A DNA stretch of 44,751 bases from JBBBNV01 sp037137075 (GCF_037137075.1 NZ_JBBBNV010000032.1:1-44751); one strand, 5' to 3'; counted from the stretch's first letter, positions 8,158 through 15,708 are shown. Program-made: numbers and translations. The notes: generated by a model from the letters alone, not told the origin.

Positions 8158-9066
8158 TTATCCCCGTTTTAGCTTCAGTGTAGGCAGCGACGTGCCGTAA
8201 ATCCGGTTGACTTCCTCATGGAAGTCCTTCAGGGCGTTGTCGTGGCGGGCCAGAAACCAGCGCTTATGATTTTCCAGGTAGGCGTTGCGGTATTCTTCGT
8301 CGCTTAAATCAAGCGGAATCCGCTTCATCCGGGGATCGATGCTGTCGAAGCCCGGGAAGGGCTCGGCCAGGCGTTCCTTCATAATCTGCACGTATTCCGG
8401 GTTCAGCTCGAAGCCGATGGAATGCCGTCCGAGCTGCTGGCACACCCGAAGCGTTGTTCCGCTTCCCGCAAACGGGTCCAGGATCGTATCGCCCGGGTTG
8501 CTGGATGCCAGCACCATCCGCTCCACGAGCCCCTCCGGCTTTTGGGTCGGATGGTTTTTTCTGTTTTTGTTGGAGTAATGAATATGGGAAAATTCCCACA
8601 CGTTGCCGGGGTTCGCGCCCCGCATGTTGTTCCGGTCCCGGTAAAACTTCTGAGGCACCCGGATATCATCGAGATTGAACGTAAAGTTGTCATTTTTGGT
8701 AAACATCAGAATGTCCTCATGGCGTGGGGAAAAGCCTCTCGTCTTGCCCATGCCCTGTGTGTAGAACCATGTAATCCAGCTGTTGAAATACATGCCGAGC
8801 TTCTGATCCAGAATGTCGTACAAATACGAAATAAATCGCACGCCCATAAATACGTAAATGGTCCCGCCGGGTTTTAGTACGCGATGGGCCTCCTTCAGCC
8901 ATTTGTTGGAGAAGCGCACGTATTCGTGAAAGCCGACCAAATCATGATTGTTTCCATAGTCCTTGCCCAAATTATAAGGCGGGTCGGCAATAATTAAATC
9001 GATGGAATGATCGGCGATCCGCTTGAACAGCTTCAGGGCATCCCCTTTATAAATAGTTTCCGTCAT
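8158..9066 (-). CDS. Site-specific DNA methyltransferase, beta class (N6-adenine or N4-cytosine)
   Basis: Transfers a methyl group from S-adenosylmethionine to a base in a short DNA target. In the 302-residue protein the catalytic motif IV DPPY (28-31, with N32) comes before the SAM-binding motif I DPFAGSGTT (about 197-205). That order defines the beta class (HinfI/CcrM/YhdJ-like). NHPTQKPEGLVERMVL before motif I is also typical. A longer reading to 9102 is possible, but only ATG 9066 has a binding site (GAAAGGAT at 7 nt). No restriction endonuclease is nearby, so it is an orphan enzyme, perhaps epigenetic or a decayed restriction-modification system. Target unknown. Confidence 0.9.
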   Translation of the reverse strand: MTETIYKGDALKLFKRIADHSIDLIIADPPYNLGKDYGNNHDLVGFHEYVRFSNKWLKEAHRVLKPGGTIYVFMGVRFISYLYDILDQKLGMYFNSWITWFYTQGMGKTRGFSPRHEDILMFTKNDNFTFNLDDIRVPQKFYRDRNNMRGANPGNVWEFSHIHYSNKNRKNHPTQKPEGLVERMVLASSNPGDTILDPFAGSGTTLRVCQQLGRHSIGFELNPEYVQIMKERLAEPFPGFDSIDPRMKRIPLDLSDEEYRNAYLENHKRWFLARHDNALKDFHEEVNRIYGTSLPTLKLKRG

Positions 9067-9216
9067 TTGAGATCCTTTCTCAATAAGAGTGTCCATCAAC
9101 ATAGTAGCATAAATATTGCCAAAAAGTGTATCCCGTTTTTAAACTGTTTGCGGACGGGTCATCCGCCGGTCATCATCGGATTGTCCACCGCCGCTCGCGC
9201 CCCCTTGAAACGCCAA

Positions 9217-9243
9217 AACGCGCGCCAGGGATTGGCGCGCGTT
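9217..9243 (-). terminator. Strong stem-loop after the helicase gene
   Basis: AACGCGCGCCA and TGGCGCGCGTT form a perfect 11-bp stem with a 5-nt loop. It lies 40 nt past the helicase stop; on the reverse strand it is followed by TTGGCGTTTC. Confidence 0.65.
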
Positions 9244-9282
9244 GGAATGGGGGGAAGAGAGAGGGAGCAGCGTCTACCGCTA

Positions 9283-11607
9283 TCAGACAGGCACCTGGCG
9301 GCTTCCCCGCTCCATCGGAGACTTGCACAGCGGGCATTGCTTCAAGGCCTGCCGCGCCTCCTTTGCCGTCATGATGCGCGACCAAGCGCTGCATGGCTTG
9401 CTTGTACAGATCCAGGCAGGCACGGTTTTGGTCTGCTGTGCCTTGCCTCCTCCTGCATTTCCAGGCGCAGCGGCATCATTCGGCTGCCCTGTACGATTGC
9501 CCCCGCTTCCGCTTCCGCTTCCTCCGGAAGCCTTGCCCGCTCCTGCCGCCGAGGGGAAGGCCGACAAAATAAAGCGGGAAATCTCCGCTTTTTTGCCTCT
9601 GAATTGAGCGGGAGAGCTGATAATAAGCTCCTCCCGGGCGCGGGTAATGGCCACGTAGGCCAGCCTTCGCTCTTCCTCGACAGCCGTAGCTGCCCTGGTG
9701 CCGCGCGGCTGTTTTTTCTCCAAATCGTTCATCCGGTCGGCCTCCAGCGCGGAGCTGTGCGGCAAACTGCCTTCACAGGCGCCGATCACGAAAACAACCG
9801 GAAATTCCAGCCCTTTGGACCGGTGGATCGTCATCAGAGCGATCCGGTTCCCTTGCTCCTGATTTAACTGTCCGCCGGAGGCTCCGCTTTTGGCTGTCAG
9901 CTCATCGATGTACGCCAAAAAGCTGGTCACTGTGGCAAACCGGCCGGCGGAGGCTTCCAGCTCGTCCAGCGTTTCCTTCAGCTGTTCCTTATGCCGGGTA
10001 AGCGGATGCTTGTCCCCCGTCTCAATGTAGGCGTCGTAGAATTCCTTTCGCATCCGGATAATGGCCTCCAGCGGCTTCAGCTGGGGCAGCAGCCGGATGA
10101 GCTCCAGTCTTGCTTTTATTTTGGCCAGCTGAAATTCCTTGAGGCCCGGGTAGGCCAGCAGGTGTACGAGCGGGCCTTTTTTTGGCTGCTGCTGCTCCAT
10201 ACGGCGAATGTGCTGCATTCCCTGCTCCCGGTTCATGTACAAGGTCGGCAGCACGCTTTCCATTGCTGCGAAGTCGCGCCGATCCAGCGACAGCCGGAGG
10301 TGATCGATGACGGGTTTAACAGCCCAGTGATCATAGAGCAGCTGTCCGTCCCCGTAATCGATATGGGGGATGTCCTGAAGCAGCAGCTGCTCTATGAAGG
10401 CGCGGTTGTTGCTGGCCGAACGGTACAGAATGGCGAAGTCCCCATAGTCGCGCCGTCCTTCCTGAATCTCCTGCTCGATGAACTGGAGAATGGCAGCTGC
10501 CTCATCATCCGCGTTGCGGGGCCGCATGTATAGCGGCCGCTTCTCCCCGATTTGCGTTGCTTGCAGCGTCTTATGGCGCCGGGCCTGATTATGCCGGATA
10601 ACCTGATTGCCGAGGCCGACAATGCCGGAGAAGGACCGGTAATTGACGTCCAGCGTTACGACACGGGCGGCGGGAAAGGTCCGCTCGAAGTGTAGAATGA
10701 ATTCGCTGTGCGCCCCGTTAAAGGAATAAATCGTCTGATCGTCATCTCCGACGACCATCAGGTTGTTCTGCGGGGCGGCGATCATTTTGACAAGCTCATA
10801 TTGCAGCGTGTTGGTATCCTGGAACTCGTCGACCATCACGTAACGAAACCGGTTTTGCAGCGTTTGCAGCAGATCCGGGCTTTGCTGCAGCAGCCGGTAG
10901 GCCTGGAGCAGCACATCGTCAAAATCGATTTTGTCATTTGTGTGCTTCCATGCTTCATAATGGAGAAATATTTGTTTTAGCTGCTGCTCATGGTCCGTTT
11001 TGTCCGGCAGCTCCGACACCTCCTGCAGATTCATCTTGTAGGAGGACAGCAGCGACAGCAGGGATTCCGGCTGATATGCGGAATCCTGGATGTTCAGCTC
11101 GCGCATCATTTGCTTGAGCAGGATGTGCTGCCTGCGGGTCTCGCTAAAGATGGCTTGCTGATAGCCTTGGCTGCGCAGCAGGTACAGGAAAAAAGCATGA
11201 AATGTGCGGGCCTGTACCCGGCCTGCGGAGCGGGCGTTTATTACGGGCAGCTGGACAATCCGCTCCCGCATTTCGGCCGCCGCCTTGCTGGAGAAGGTCA
11301 GCAGCAGCATATGGCCCGGATCGGCGCTGCGCACCGAGATAAGGTATCCCGCCCGGCTGATTAGCACCGACGTTTTGCCCGATCCGGCGCCGGCCAGCGT
11401 CAGCAGCGGCCCTTCGCCGTGCCGAACGGCCTCGATTTGGGCTTGGTTCAGGTAAAGCCCCTGCTGCTCCAGGGCACGGAAAAAATAAGCGTCCTCCTCG
11501 CCGGGACCGACGAGCTGCGCGCTGGTCTGCAGTGAAGCGATGCTGGCCAGGGGAATGGGGCTGCCGGCGGTGCCGAGGGGCCGGGAGTATAAAAACCTAG
11601 GTTCCAC
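9283..11607 (-). CDS. UvrD/Rep/PcrA-family DNA helicase with C-terminal zinc-binding-like tail
   Basis: ATP-driven 3'-5' DNA translocase of superfamily 1, expected in repair or replication restart. Motifs are in order: Walker A GAGSGKT (near residue 75), motif II DEFQDTN, motif III GDDDQTIYSFNGA, motif V TIHRSKGLEFPVVFVIG and motif VI YVAITRAREELII. A Gly/Ser-rich linker then leads to a tail with Cys734, Cys739, Cys758 and Cys761 (CX4C then CX2C), a likely zinc ribbon. The start is GTG 11607, because GAAGGTGA lies 7 nt before it; the frame stays open to 11700 without another good start. At 774 residues it resembles Bacillus YjcD more than PcrA. Confidence 0.9.
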   Translation of the reverse strand: MEPRFLYSRPLGTAGSPIPLASIASLQTSAQLVGPGEEDAYFFRALEQQGLYLNQAQIEAVRHGEGPLLTLAGAGSGKTSVLISRAGYLISVRSADPGHMLLLTFSSKAAAEMRERIVQLPVINARSAGRVQARTFHAFFLYLLRSQGYQQAIFSETRRQHILLKQMMRELNIQDSAYQPESLLSLLSSYKMNLQEVSELPDKTDHEQQLKQIFLHYEAWKHTNDKIDFDDVLLQAYRLLQQSPDLLQTLQNRFRYVMVDEFQDTNTLQYELVKMIAAPQNNLMVVGDDDQTIYSFNGAHSEFILHFERTFPAARVVTLDVNYRSFSGIVGLGNQVIRHNQARRHKTLQATQIGEKRPLYMRPRNADDEAAAILQFIEQEIQEGRRDYGDFAILYRSASNNRAFIEQLLLQDIPHIDYGDGQLLYDHWAVKPVIDHLRLSLDRRDFAAMESVLPTLYMNREQGMQHIRRMEQQQPKKGPLVHLLAYPGLKEFQLAKIKARLELIRLLPQLKPLEAIIRMRKEFYDAYIETGDKHPLTRHKEQLKETLDELEASAGRFATVTSFLAYIDELTAKSGASGGQLNQEQGNRIALMTIHRSKGLEFPVVFVIGACEGSLPHSSALEADRMNDLEKKQPRGTRAATAVEEERRLAYVAITRAREELIISSPAQFRGKKAEISRFILSAFPSAAGAGKASGGSGSGSGGNRTGQPNDAAAPGNAGGGKAQQTKTVPAWICTSKPCSAWSRIMTAKEARQALKQCPLCKSPMERGSRQVPV

Positions 11608-12388
11608 GATCGATTCACCTTCGATTTGGTAGTATTCTCTTCTAACACTATACCACGGTTCTGTGCTGTCCGCTGAAGCCCCGCCGTGACAGCGGAGCAA
11701 TTCGATTGGGAATTGGGTGCAATTCTCTTCAGCTTGCTCCCCCGATGATGTTCAGCCTTCCTTCAAAACCCGTTTTTGCCGTTGCAGCGTGCCGCTGCAT
11801 GACGGCGGCACACCGCATGGCGCGGCTTGTCCACAATCCCGGCTGTATTTGATAGCCTTAATCCTTTATAATTTTAATGTTTCACATCATCCATAAATTG
11901 GGTGAAAACCATAGCCGGAGAATATGCTGGGTCGGAGCAGCGCTACCGGTTGCCGTTTCAAACGAATTTTACAATAAGTTATGAAGCTTGACATGTAAAA
12001 CATGGACGTTGGCGGCGACCGAAGCCCCAATAGCCTGACCTGAATTCGTCCGACTTGACACGGGGCTACCGGGCGGCGTATTCAACGGGTTCCCTTATAC
12101 CACGTTCTTGCAAAATGTCAGACGGGTGCAAAGGTCCGGCGTAAAAGCCGAAATGTCTTCATTGTCGCCGGCGGCTAGCTGGTTGTGCTTGGCCTGCTTC
12201 CTGAATTTGCGGCACTGGCGCCGCCGATTCCGAATCCGGCGCTGGTTTACATGCCAAATATTTCTTGAAGCGCCGCCCTGTTGAACGTATGATGGAGATG
12301 TCACCGGCTGCGGGCCGTAGGAGAGCATGAGGACTCGGGCACTCAGCGATAGCGGAGACAACCACTTTTGAGGGAGAGGGGCAGTGTT
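11608..12388. other. Intergenic region between divergent helicase and PH-domain genes
   Basis: A 780-nt stretch with no convincing gene. It holds a TATAGT -10-like box for the helicase (11647-11652, reverse strand), the inverted partial copy of the REP-like repeat (11788-11808) and two TTGACA hexamers (11988, 12055) without good -10 partners. The short reading frames here lack binding sites and family resemblance. Confidence 0.5.
11788..11808 (-). repeat. REP-like repeat, inverted partial copy C
   Basis: GCTGCATGACGGCGG (11794-11808) is the exact reverse complement of a 15-nt part of the repeat core at 1128 and 15146. The match continues imperfectly for several bases to the left. Confidence 0.55.
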
Positions 12389-13003
12389 ATGTTTGGAAAG
12401 GTAGCGGCGGATATATTCGGTTTGAGCGATCTCGGGTCAGTCATTAAAGCGGAGCATTACGATAAAGTGGATTCCGATGATTACGTTTTGCATGAGGATG
12501 GAGAGAAAATCTTTTTCCTGATTAAATCCAAGGCCGACGAATATTGCTTTACCAATCTGGCCTTAATCCATCTGGACGGCACCAGCGCCATCAGCAAGAA
12601 GCGTGTGCTGCACCGGTACAGCTATAGCGCGCATAAGCTGTCCGACGTATACTTGGAAACTGCGGGTACGGTAGACCTGGACGTGGAAATAAAATTTACG
12701 CTGGGAACGATTTCATTCTCAATCGATGTTCACAAGAAGCATATCGAGGAGCTGAAGGATTTATACAAAGCCCTGATGAAAATTTCGGAAATTACACATG
12801 AAAATGACGTATCGCTCGATTATGCGAAGGAAAGCCTGCAGCTTGCCTTCTCCGCACTGGGCAGCATACACCGGCATGAGGGGAATTTAACCGAGCAGTT
12901 CGTCGGGCTTAATCAAGCGGCGTTTTCCTGGCTGGTGGATACGCGGAAGCAGTATAAGGTGAAGGATTTCGGAGCTATTTTTGAACGTTATATGAATCAA
13001 TAG
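12389..13003 (+). CDS. PH-like domain protein (YvbH-like)
   Basis: Cytoplasmic 204-residue protein whose first about 120 residues read as a bacterial pleckstrin-homology domain: alternating beta strands (KIFFLIKSKADEYCFTNLALIHLDG, KRVLHRYSYSAHKLSDVYLETAG, VEIKFTLGTISFSIDV) capped by a helix. A helical C-terminal region follows. This layout is like B. subtilis YvbH; the cellular role is unknown. ATG 12389 is chosen over 12368 because GAGGGAGAGGGG ends 8 nt before it. It is a single gene followed by its own terminator and convergent with the ImmA-type gene. Confidence 0.75.
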   Translation: MFGKVAADIFGLSDLGSVIKAEHYDKVDSDDYVLHEDGEKIFFLIKSKADEYCFTNLALIHLDGTSAISKKRVLHRYSYSAHKLSDVYLETAGTVDLDVEIKFTLGTISFSIDVHKKHIEELKDLYKALMKISEITHENDVSLDYAKESLQLAFSALGSIHRHEGNLTEQFVGLNQAAFSWLVDTRKQYKVKDFGAIFERYMNQ

Positions 13004-13029
13004 CTTGTGTTGGTGTGGAATGTAAAAGT

Positions 13030-13063
13030 AAGGCCCTGATCCGGTTCATGGATGCAGGGCCTT
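13030..13063 (+). terminator. Rho-independent terminator after the PH-domain gene
   Basis: AAGGCCCTG and CAGGGCCTT form a perfect 9-bp stem ending in TTTGCT. It sits between two convergent genes and may serve both. Confidence 0.75.
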
Positions 13064-13109
13064 TGCTGTATGCGGGCAGGGGCGGCCAGGATTTAAGGCA
13101 GGTCCGGCC

Positions 13110-13517
13110 TTAATAGTATTTGCCCATCTCGGCCGGTACGCCATGTCGCTGCAAATAACGCTCCAGCGTCTCATCTTCCTCCAGCCTGGACCCCGCCAGC
13201 AGCAGATGGGTCGCAAACTGGTTTGCCTGCCGCTCATAGCGTCCGATTTCAAAAAACGTATGCTCTTCAATAAAAAAACGGCTGATGCCCTTATGCAGCC
13301 GGTCGTGTCCCAGCTCATGAGCGCAGACGAACCGCTGCCATTCCTCCGACAAATCCTCGTGAATGACGATGAACCGGCGGCGCAGCTTGCGGAAATAGAT
13401 GCCCCGGGTCGTATCCCCCAAATTTGAATAACGGATATGTATTCCTAAACCTTCGGCGATTTCAAAGGGACAATTCGTCTTGAAACGGCGCACGAGTTTA
13501 TGAATGATTTCTTTCAC
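13110..13517 (-). CDS. immA: ImmA/IrrE-type metallopeptidase
   Basis: Zinc protease of the ImmA/IrrE family; members cleave a partner XRE repressor after DNA damage (ICEBs1 ImmA on ImmR). The 135-residue protein has the zinc motif HELGH at 67-71 and a third-ligand candidate E95 in the helix YERQANQFATHLL, as in the family. The N-terminal CPFEIAEGLGIHIRY is also typical. The start is GTG 13517, after GGGGGT. It follows the repressor gene on the same strand but is separated by a stem-loop with a T-tract, so its level may be set by read-through. It is the obvious candidate for inducing the tail locus. Confidence 0.85.
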   Translation of the reverse strand: MKEIIHKLVRRFKTNCPFEIAEGLGIHIRYSNLGDTTRGIYFRKLRRRFIVIHEDLSEEWQRFVCAHELGHDRLHKGISRFFIEEHTFFEIGRYERQANQFATHLLLAGSRLEEDETLERYLQRHGVPAEMGKYY

Positions 13518-13568
13518 TGGCAGACCCCCGATTTATACACATTCCCGTAAAGCATATAAGAAAAAACA

Positions 13569-13603
13569 GACAGCCTGAAGCTGCAAAGCGGGCTCTAGCT
13601 GTC
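13569..13603 (-). terminator. Terminator-like hairpin between the repressor and immA
   Basis: Read on the reverse strand, GACAGC pairs with GCTGTC, with an inner AGCC/GGCT stem, followed by TGTTTTTTC. It begins 2 nt after the repressor stop, so most repressor transcripts may end before immA. Confidence 0.6.
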
Positions 13604-13605
13604 GA

Positions 13606-14034
13606 TCATTGCGGTTTTTTTCGTTTGTTCATCTGTTTGGCTTCCCAGAACAAGCCGGTCAATACATCTTGAATACGCTGTTTATCCTCGGAAGAGAGCG
13701 GCATGCCGTCAAACATAATTTCATCTTCCTCCAGCATCTTGCGCAAATCTCGCTTGTCCTTGGTCGTAGCCCATGAAGGAACGTCGGGTTCTGCTGTTCC
13801 GGGCGCATCCATATAACCGGCAGCGTGCATAAAATCCTCGACCTTCACTCCGTTTTGCGCGGAGTCGGCAAGCTTCCGAATAATCGCCGCGCTCGGCGCG
13901 GAATCAATCAGCCCTCTGGACAGCCTCGAAATATATCCCGCATCTACGCCGGAATCCATGCTGTACTTGTTCATGGTTCTGCTGCCTCGGGCGGCAAGTA
14001 ATAGCTCGGCAAATTGTTCCTTGTTAAAAACCAT
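13606..14034 (-). CDS. XRE-family repressor of the tail locus
   Basis: Predicted master repressor. In the 142-residue protein, residues 1-60 form an XRE/Cro-CI-type helix-turn-helix (QFAELLLAARGSRTMNKYSMDSG, DAGYISRLSRGLI, IIRKLADSAQNGV). A charged C-terminal region follows (DKRDLRKMLEEDEIMFDG, LSSEDKQRIQDVLTGLFWEAKQMNKRKKP) that may dimerise or be the ImmA target. The gene faces left from a promoter overlapped by one copy of a 16-bp palindrome found six times in the region, which fits autoregulation. The neighbouring ImmA gene and the rightward activator make a lysogeny-type switch. Confidence 0.88.
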   Translation of the reverse strand: MVFNKEQFAELLLAARGSRTMNKYSMDSGVDAGYISRLSRGLIDSAPSAAIIRKLADSAQNGVKVEDFMHAAGYMDAPGTAEPDVPSWATTKDKRDLRKMLEEDEIMFDGMPLSSEDKQRIQDVLTGLFWEAKQMNKRKKPQ

Positions 14035-14061
14035 TGCCCATCATCCCTTCTTTACTAACCT

Positions 14062-14091
14062 ATTATAACATATATCGTTGCGGACAGACAA
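14062..14091 (-). promoter_or_regulatory. Promoter of the XRE repressor
   Basis: Reverse strand: TTGTCT (14091-14086) and TATAAT (14067-14062) are separated by 18 nt. The -35 box is inside palindrome O1 (14077-14092), so repressor binding there would shut the promoter. Confidence 0.65.
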
Positions 14092-14173
14092 CAAAAACGT
14101 ATTGTTTAAAAACAAAAAAAGACGTTGACTGTTGTCTATAAACATGATACATTATTAATTGTCCACGAACAAT
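14077..14173. promoter_or_regulatory. Operator cluster O1-O4 (16-bp palindromes)
   Basis: Four 16-bp sites with outer half-sites RTTG/CAAY: O1 GTTGCGGACAGACAAC (14077-14092), O2 ATTGTTTAAAAACAAA (14101-14116), O3 GTTGTCTATAAACATG (14131-14146) and O4 ATTGTCCACGAACAAT (14158-14173). Their starts are 24, 30 and 27 nt apart, about two and a half to three helical turns. O1 overlaps the repressor -35 box; O3 fills the spacer of the rightward promoter. Confidence 0.8.
14125..14153 (+). promoter_or_regulatory. Rightward promoter of the switch
   Basis: TTGACT (14125-14130), a 17-nt spacer and TACATT (14148-14153). Operator O3 occupies the spacer and O4 covers the likely start site. It points toward the activator gene at 14636 through a 460-nt leader without a recognisable gene. 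Confidence 0.6.
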
Positions 14174-14540
14174 AGAAATGTTTGCCAGCATTTGAAGCGT
14201 TGGGCCCTTCGTTTCTAAGATGCAAAGCTGCTTGCAGGCTGAAGCAGCACGAGGGCTGCCCGAGCGAGGATCTATATATCCTGTTTCAATCATAAGGCTC
14301 CTTGATCTGCACAAGCCTACATACAGGGAAATGGCTGTTTAATCAGGATTTTATAAATAAAAGTGCTGGATGGGGCAGGAGGCTGCTTGCTTATTTCCAT
14401 GCTTGCCGCGGATGGCTTGAAGTGCGGAAGCGTTGGGGAAAAGTGCGGAAACGAGTCTGGATTTCATCACTTAAGGGAGCAAAGGCAACCTGCTTGCGGG
14501 TTTGTCCCGGCTGGTTTTCTTGATTCGTTAAGCAGGGGAT

Positions 14541-14556
14541 GTTGTCTGGTAACAAC
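14541..14556. promoter_or_regulatory. Operator O5
   Basis: GTTGTCTGGTAACAAC, a 16-bp palindrome with the same half-sites as O1-O4, placed 95 nt before the activator gene. Confidence 0.75.
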
Positions 14557-14599
14557 GATATTGTATGTCATAGGTAGTCGGCTTTTTTTATCACATTAT

Positions 14600-14615
14600 A
14601 TTGTCTACAAACAAT
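14600..14615. promoter_or_regulatory. Operator O6
   Basis: ATTGTCTACAAACAAT, the cleanest copy of the palindrome. It lies 20 nt before the activator start and overlaps a TATATT box (14597-14602), so it could repress a proximal activator promoter. Confidence 0.8.
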
Positions 14616-14635
14616 AAACGAATGGAGGAATGAGG

Positions 14636-15055
14636 ATGGCAGGATCGCGTAATGAGAAGGAGCAATATGCCATTGAACTGTTGAAACGCTACAAATGGTT
14701 AGCCGGCCGTATCAAGCTGCTGGAGAAGCAGCCGAACGGCGGCGGCCTTCCGATCGTTCTTGATTCCGGAGAGGACAAGCAGCAGGATCTCCATAACCAA
14801 CCGCAGAGCCTGCCAGCTTCCTCTTATTTATCCCTGCGTGAGCTGCAGGAGCTTCAGTGGCGCAAGGAACTGCTGGATCGGGCGCTGGAGCTGCTGAGCG
14901 AGATTCGGCCGGAGCTGGTGAAGCTTCTGCGGCTTCGGTATATCGAGGGCCGGCTGGTGGACGATGTGGCTACCGAGCTGTGCATCTCCCGCAAAACCTT
15001 CGACCGCTGGCGGGTTCGGGCAATCGCTGAATTTGCGCATCTGATTTCCAGCTAG
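14636..15055 (+). CDS. Sigma-region-4/ArpU-like late transcription activator
   Basis: Predicted positive regulator of the tail genes, comparable in place to Xpf of PBSX. In the 139-residue protein, the last 55 residues read as a sigma-70 region 4-type helix-turn-helix (LLRLRYIEGRLVDDVATELCISRKTFDRWRVRAIAEFA). The N-terminal helix YAIELLKRYKWLAGRIKLLE and Pro/Gln-rich middle are like ArpU-family phage regulators. ATG 14636 is used because GGAGG ends 7 nt before it; ATG 14630 would touch the binding site. Operators O5 and O6 upstream place it under the XRE repressor. Its own target is probably the repeat-bearing promoter at 15440-15483. Confidence 0.8.
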   Translation: MAGSRNEKEQYAIELLKRYKWLAGRIKLLEKQPNGGGLPIVLDSGEDKQQDLHNQPQSLPASSYLSLRELQELQWRKELLDRALELLSEIRPELVKLLRLRYIEGRLVDDVATELCISRKTFDRWRVRAIAEFAHLISS

Positions 15056-15145
15056 GCGCGCTTTAGAGTCAGGTTCATTTCCCTCAAGCGAGCGCTGGCA
15101 GTAAGTCGGCTGTCCAGGTGCTCAGGTACACAGCGAAGCCCGCGT

Positions 15146-15199
15146 GGTCGACCGACCGCCGTCATGCAGCGAAACACCGCGCGCTGGGAGCTGCGCGCG
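15146..15199. repeat. REP-like repeat, copy B
   Basis: Identical over 54 nt to 1128-1181, starting GGTCGACCGACC and ending GCTGCGCGCG. The terminal hairpin is less perfect here because bases after the core differ. It lies between the activator gene and the tail operon. Confidence 0.8.
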
Positions 15200-15439
15200 T
15201 GGCGGAACCCGCTGACTCATTGTCCCAAGCAAGGAGGGCAGCAAGGGCAAGCAGGCTGTTCTGCCTTTAATAATCGATTTGCAACCTGCCGGTGGAATGA
15301 GCACCTGTTTATGGGAGGAATCATAACGTCTCCGAGTGGCAGTGCTATCACGGAGCAGTGAAAAATAAGGCTGCTAGGCCATGTCATTTGAAGCATCTAT
15401 AAGAAACGAATCAAATCTAACATATACATGACCTTTTAG

Positions 15440-15483
15440 TGACGCAAACATGTCGCAAATAGCTAAAAATACTGTGTTAATAT
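15440..15483 (+). promoter_or_regulatory. Candidate activator-dependent late promoter
   Basis: Two abutting 11-bp direct repeats, TGACGCAAACA (15440-15450) and TGTCGCAAATA (15451-15461), match at 9 of 11 positions and are one helical turn apart. A TAATAT box (15478-15483) follows 17 nt after the place of a -35 box, which reads GCAAAT and is not sigma-A-like. This layout fits an activator or alternative sigma bound at -35. Inference, not proven. Confidence 0.45.
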
Positions 15484-15591
15484 GGATCTATAAACAATAT
15501 ATTACAAAAAAATGGTGATGGCGGGACAAGCCGCACAAGCGTGCAGCCGCCAGGGTGAAGCATCCCAAGGAAGGCCAGGGAGGGGGCCGGG

Positions 15592-15708
15592 ATGATGAAA
15601 GAGGTGATGCAGGTTGATGCTGAAAGCAGGATGTTGGTAAATACAGCCGGCCGGCGGCCGGCAGAAGGAGTAAACAGGCATGAGTGTTACCGTTCAAGAC
15701 GTGATTGA
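15592..15708 (+). CDS. Possible small ORF (38 aa)
   Basis: ATG 15592 follows a strong AGGGAGGGGG site and opens a 38-codon frame (MMKEVMQVDAESRMLV...) that runs 29 nt into the tail terminator gene in another frame. It resembles nothing I know. It could be a leader peptide that couples translation of the tail operon, or chance. Confidence 0.25.
   Translation: MMKEVMQVDAESRMLVNTAGRRPAEGVNRHECYRSRRD

Larger units (their letters stand above)
14174..14635. other. Leader region between the switch operators and the activator gene
   Basis: About 460 nt with no supported gene. Two open frames (from 14302 and 14363) lack binding sites and resemble nothing known. Operators O5 and O6 lie at the right end. 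In PBSX-type prophages this place holds early genes, so a deletion or decay of an early gene is possible. Confidence 0.5.
15056..15679. other. Intergenic region upstream of the tail operon
   Basis: It contains repeat copy B (15146-15199), an A/T-rich block (15361-15515) with the candidate late promoter, and a possible 38-codon ORF at 15592. No terminase or head gene is present here, where PBSX-type phages would have them. Short frames over the repeat are not genes. Confidence 0.6.

Noticed and set aside
7981..8172. 63-codon frame after the sugar permease
   Set aside because: Runs through the operon terminator and into the convergent methyltransferase gene; no start signal.
14302..14617. Two frames (73 and 84 codons) in the switch leader
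   Set aside because: No binding sites and no resemblance to Cro or early phage proteins; operators O5 and O6 run through them.
15122..15304. Reverse-strand 60-codon frame and its like at 822-1208
   Set aside because: They share a peptide only because they cross copies of the same intergenic repeat.
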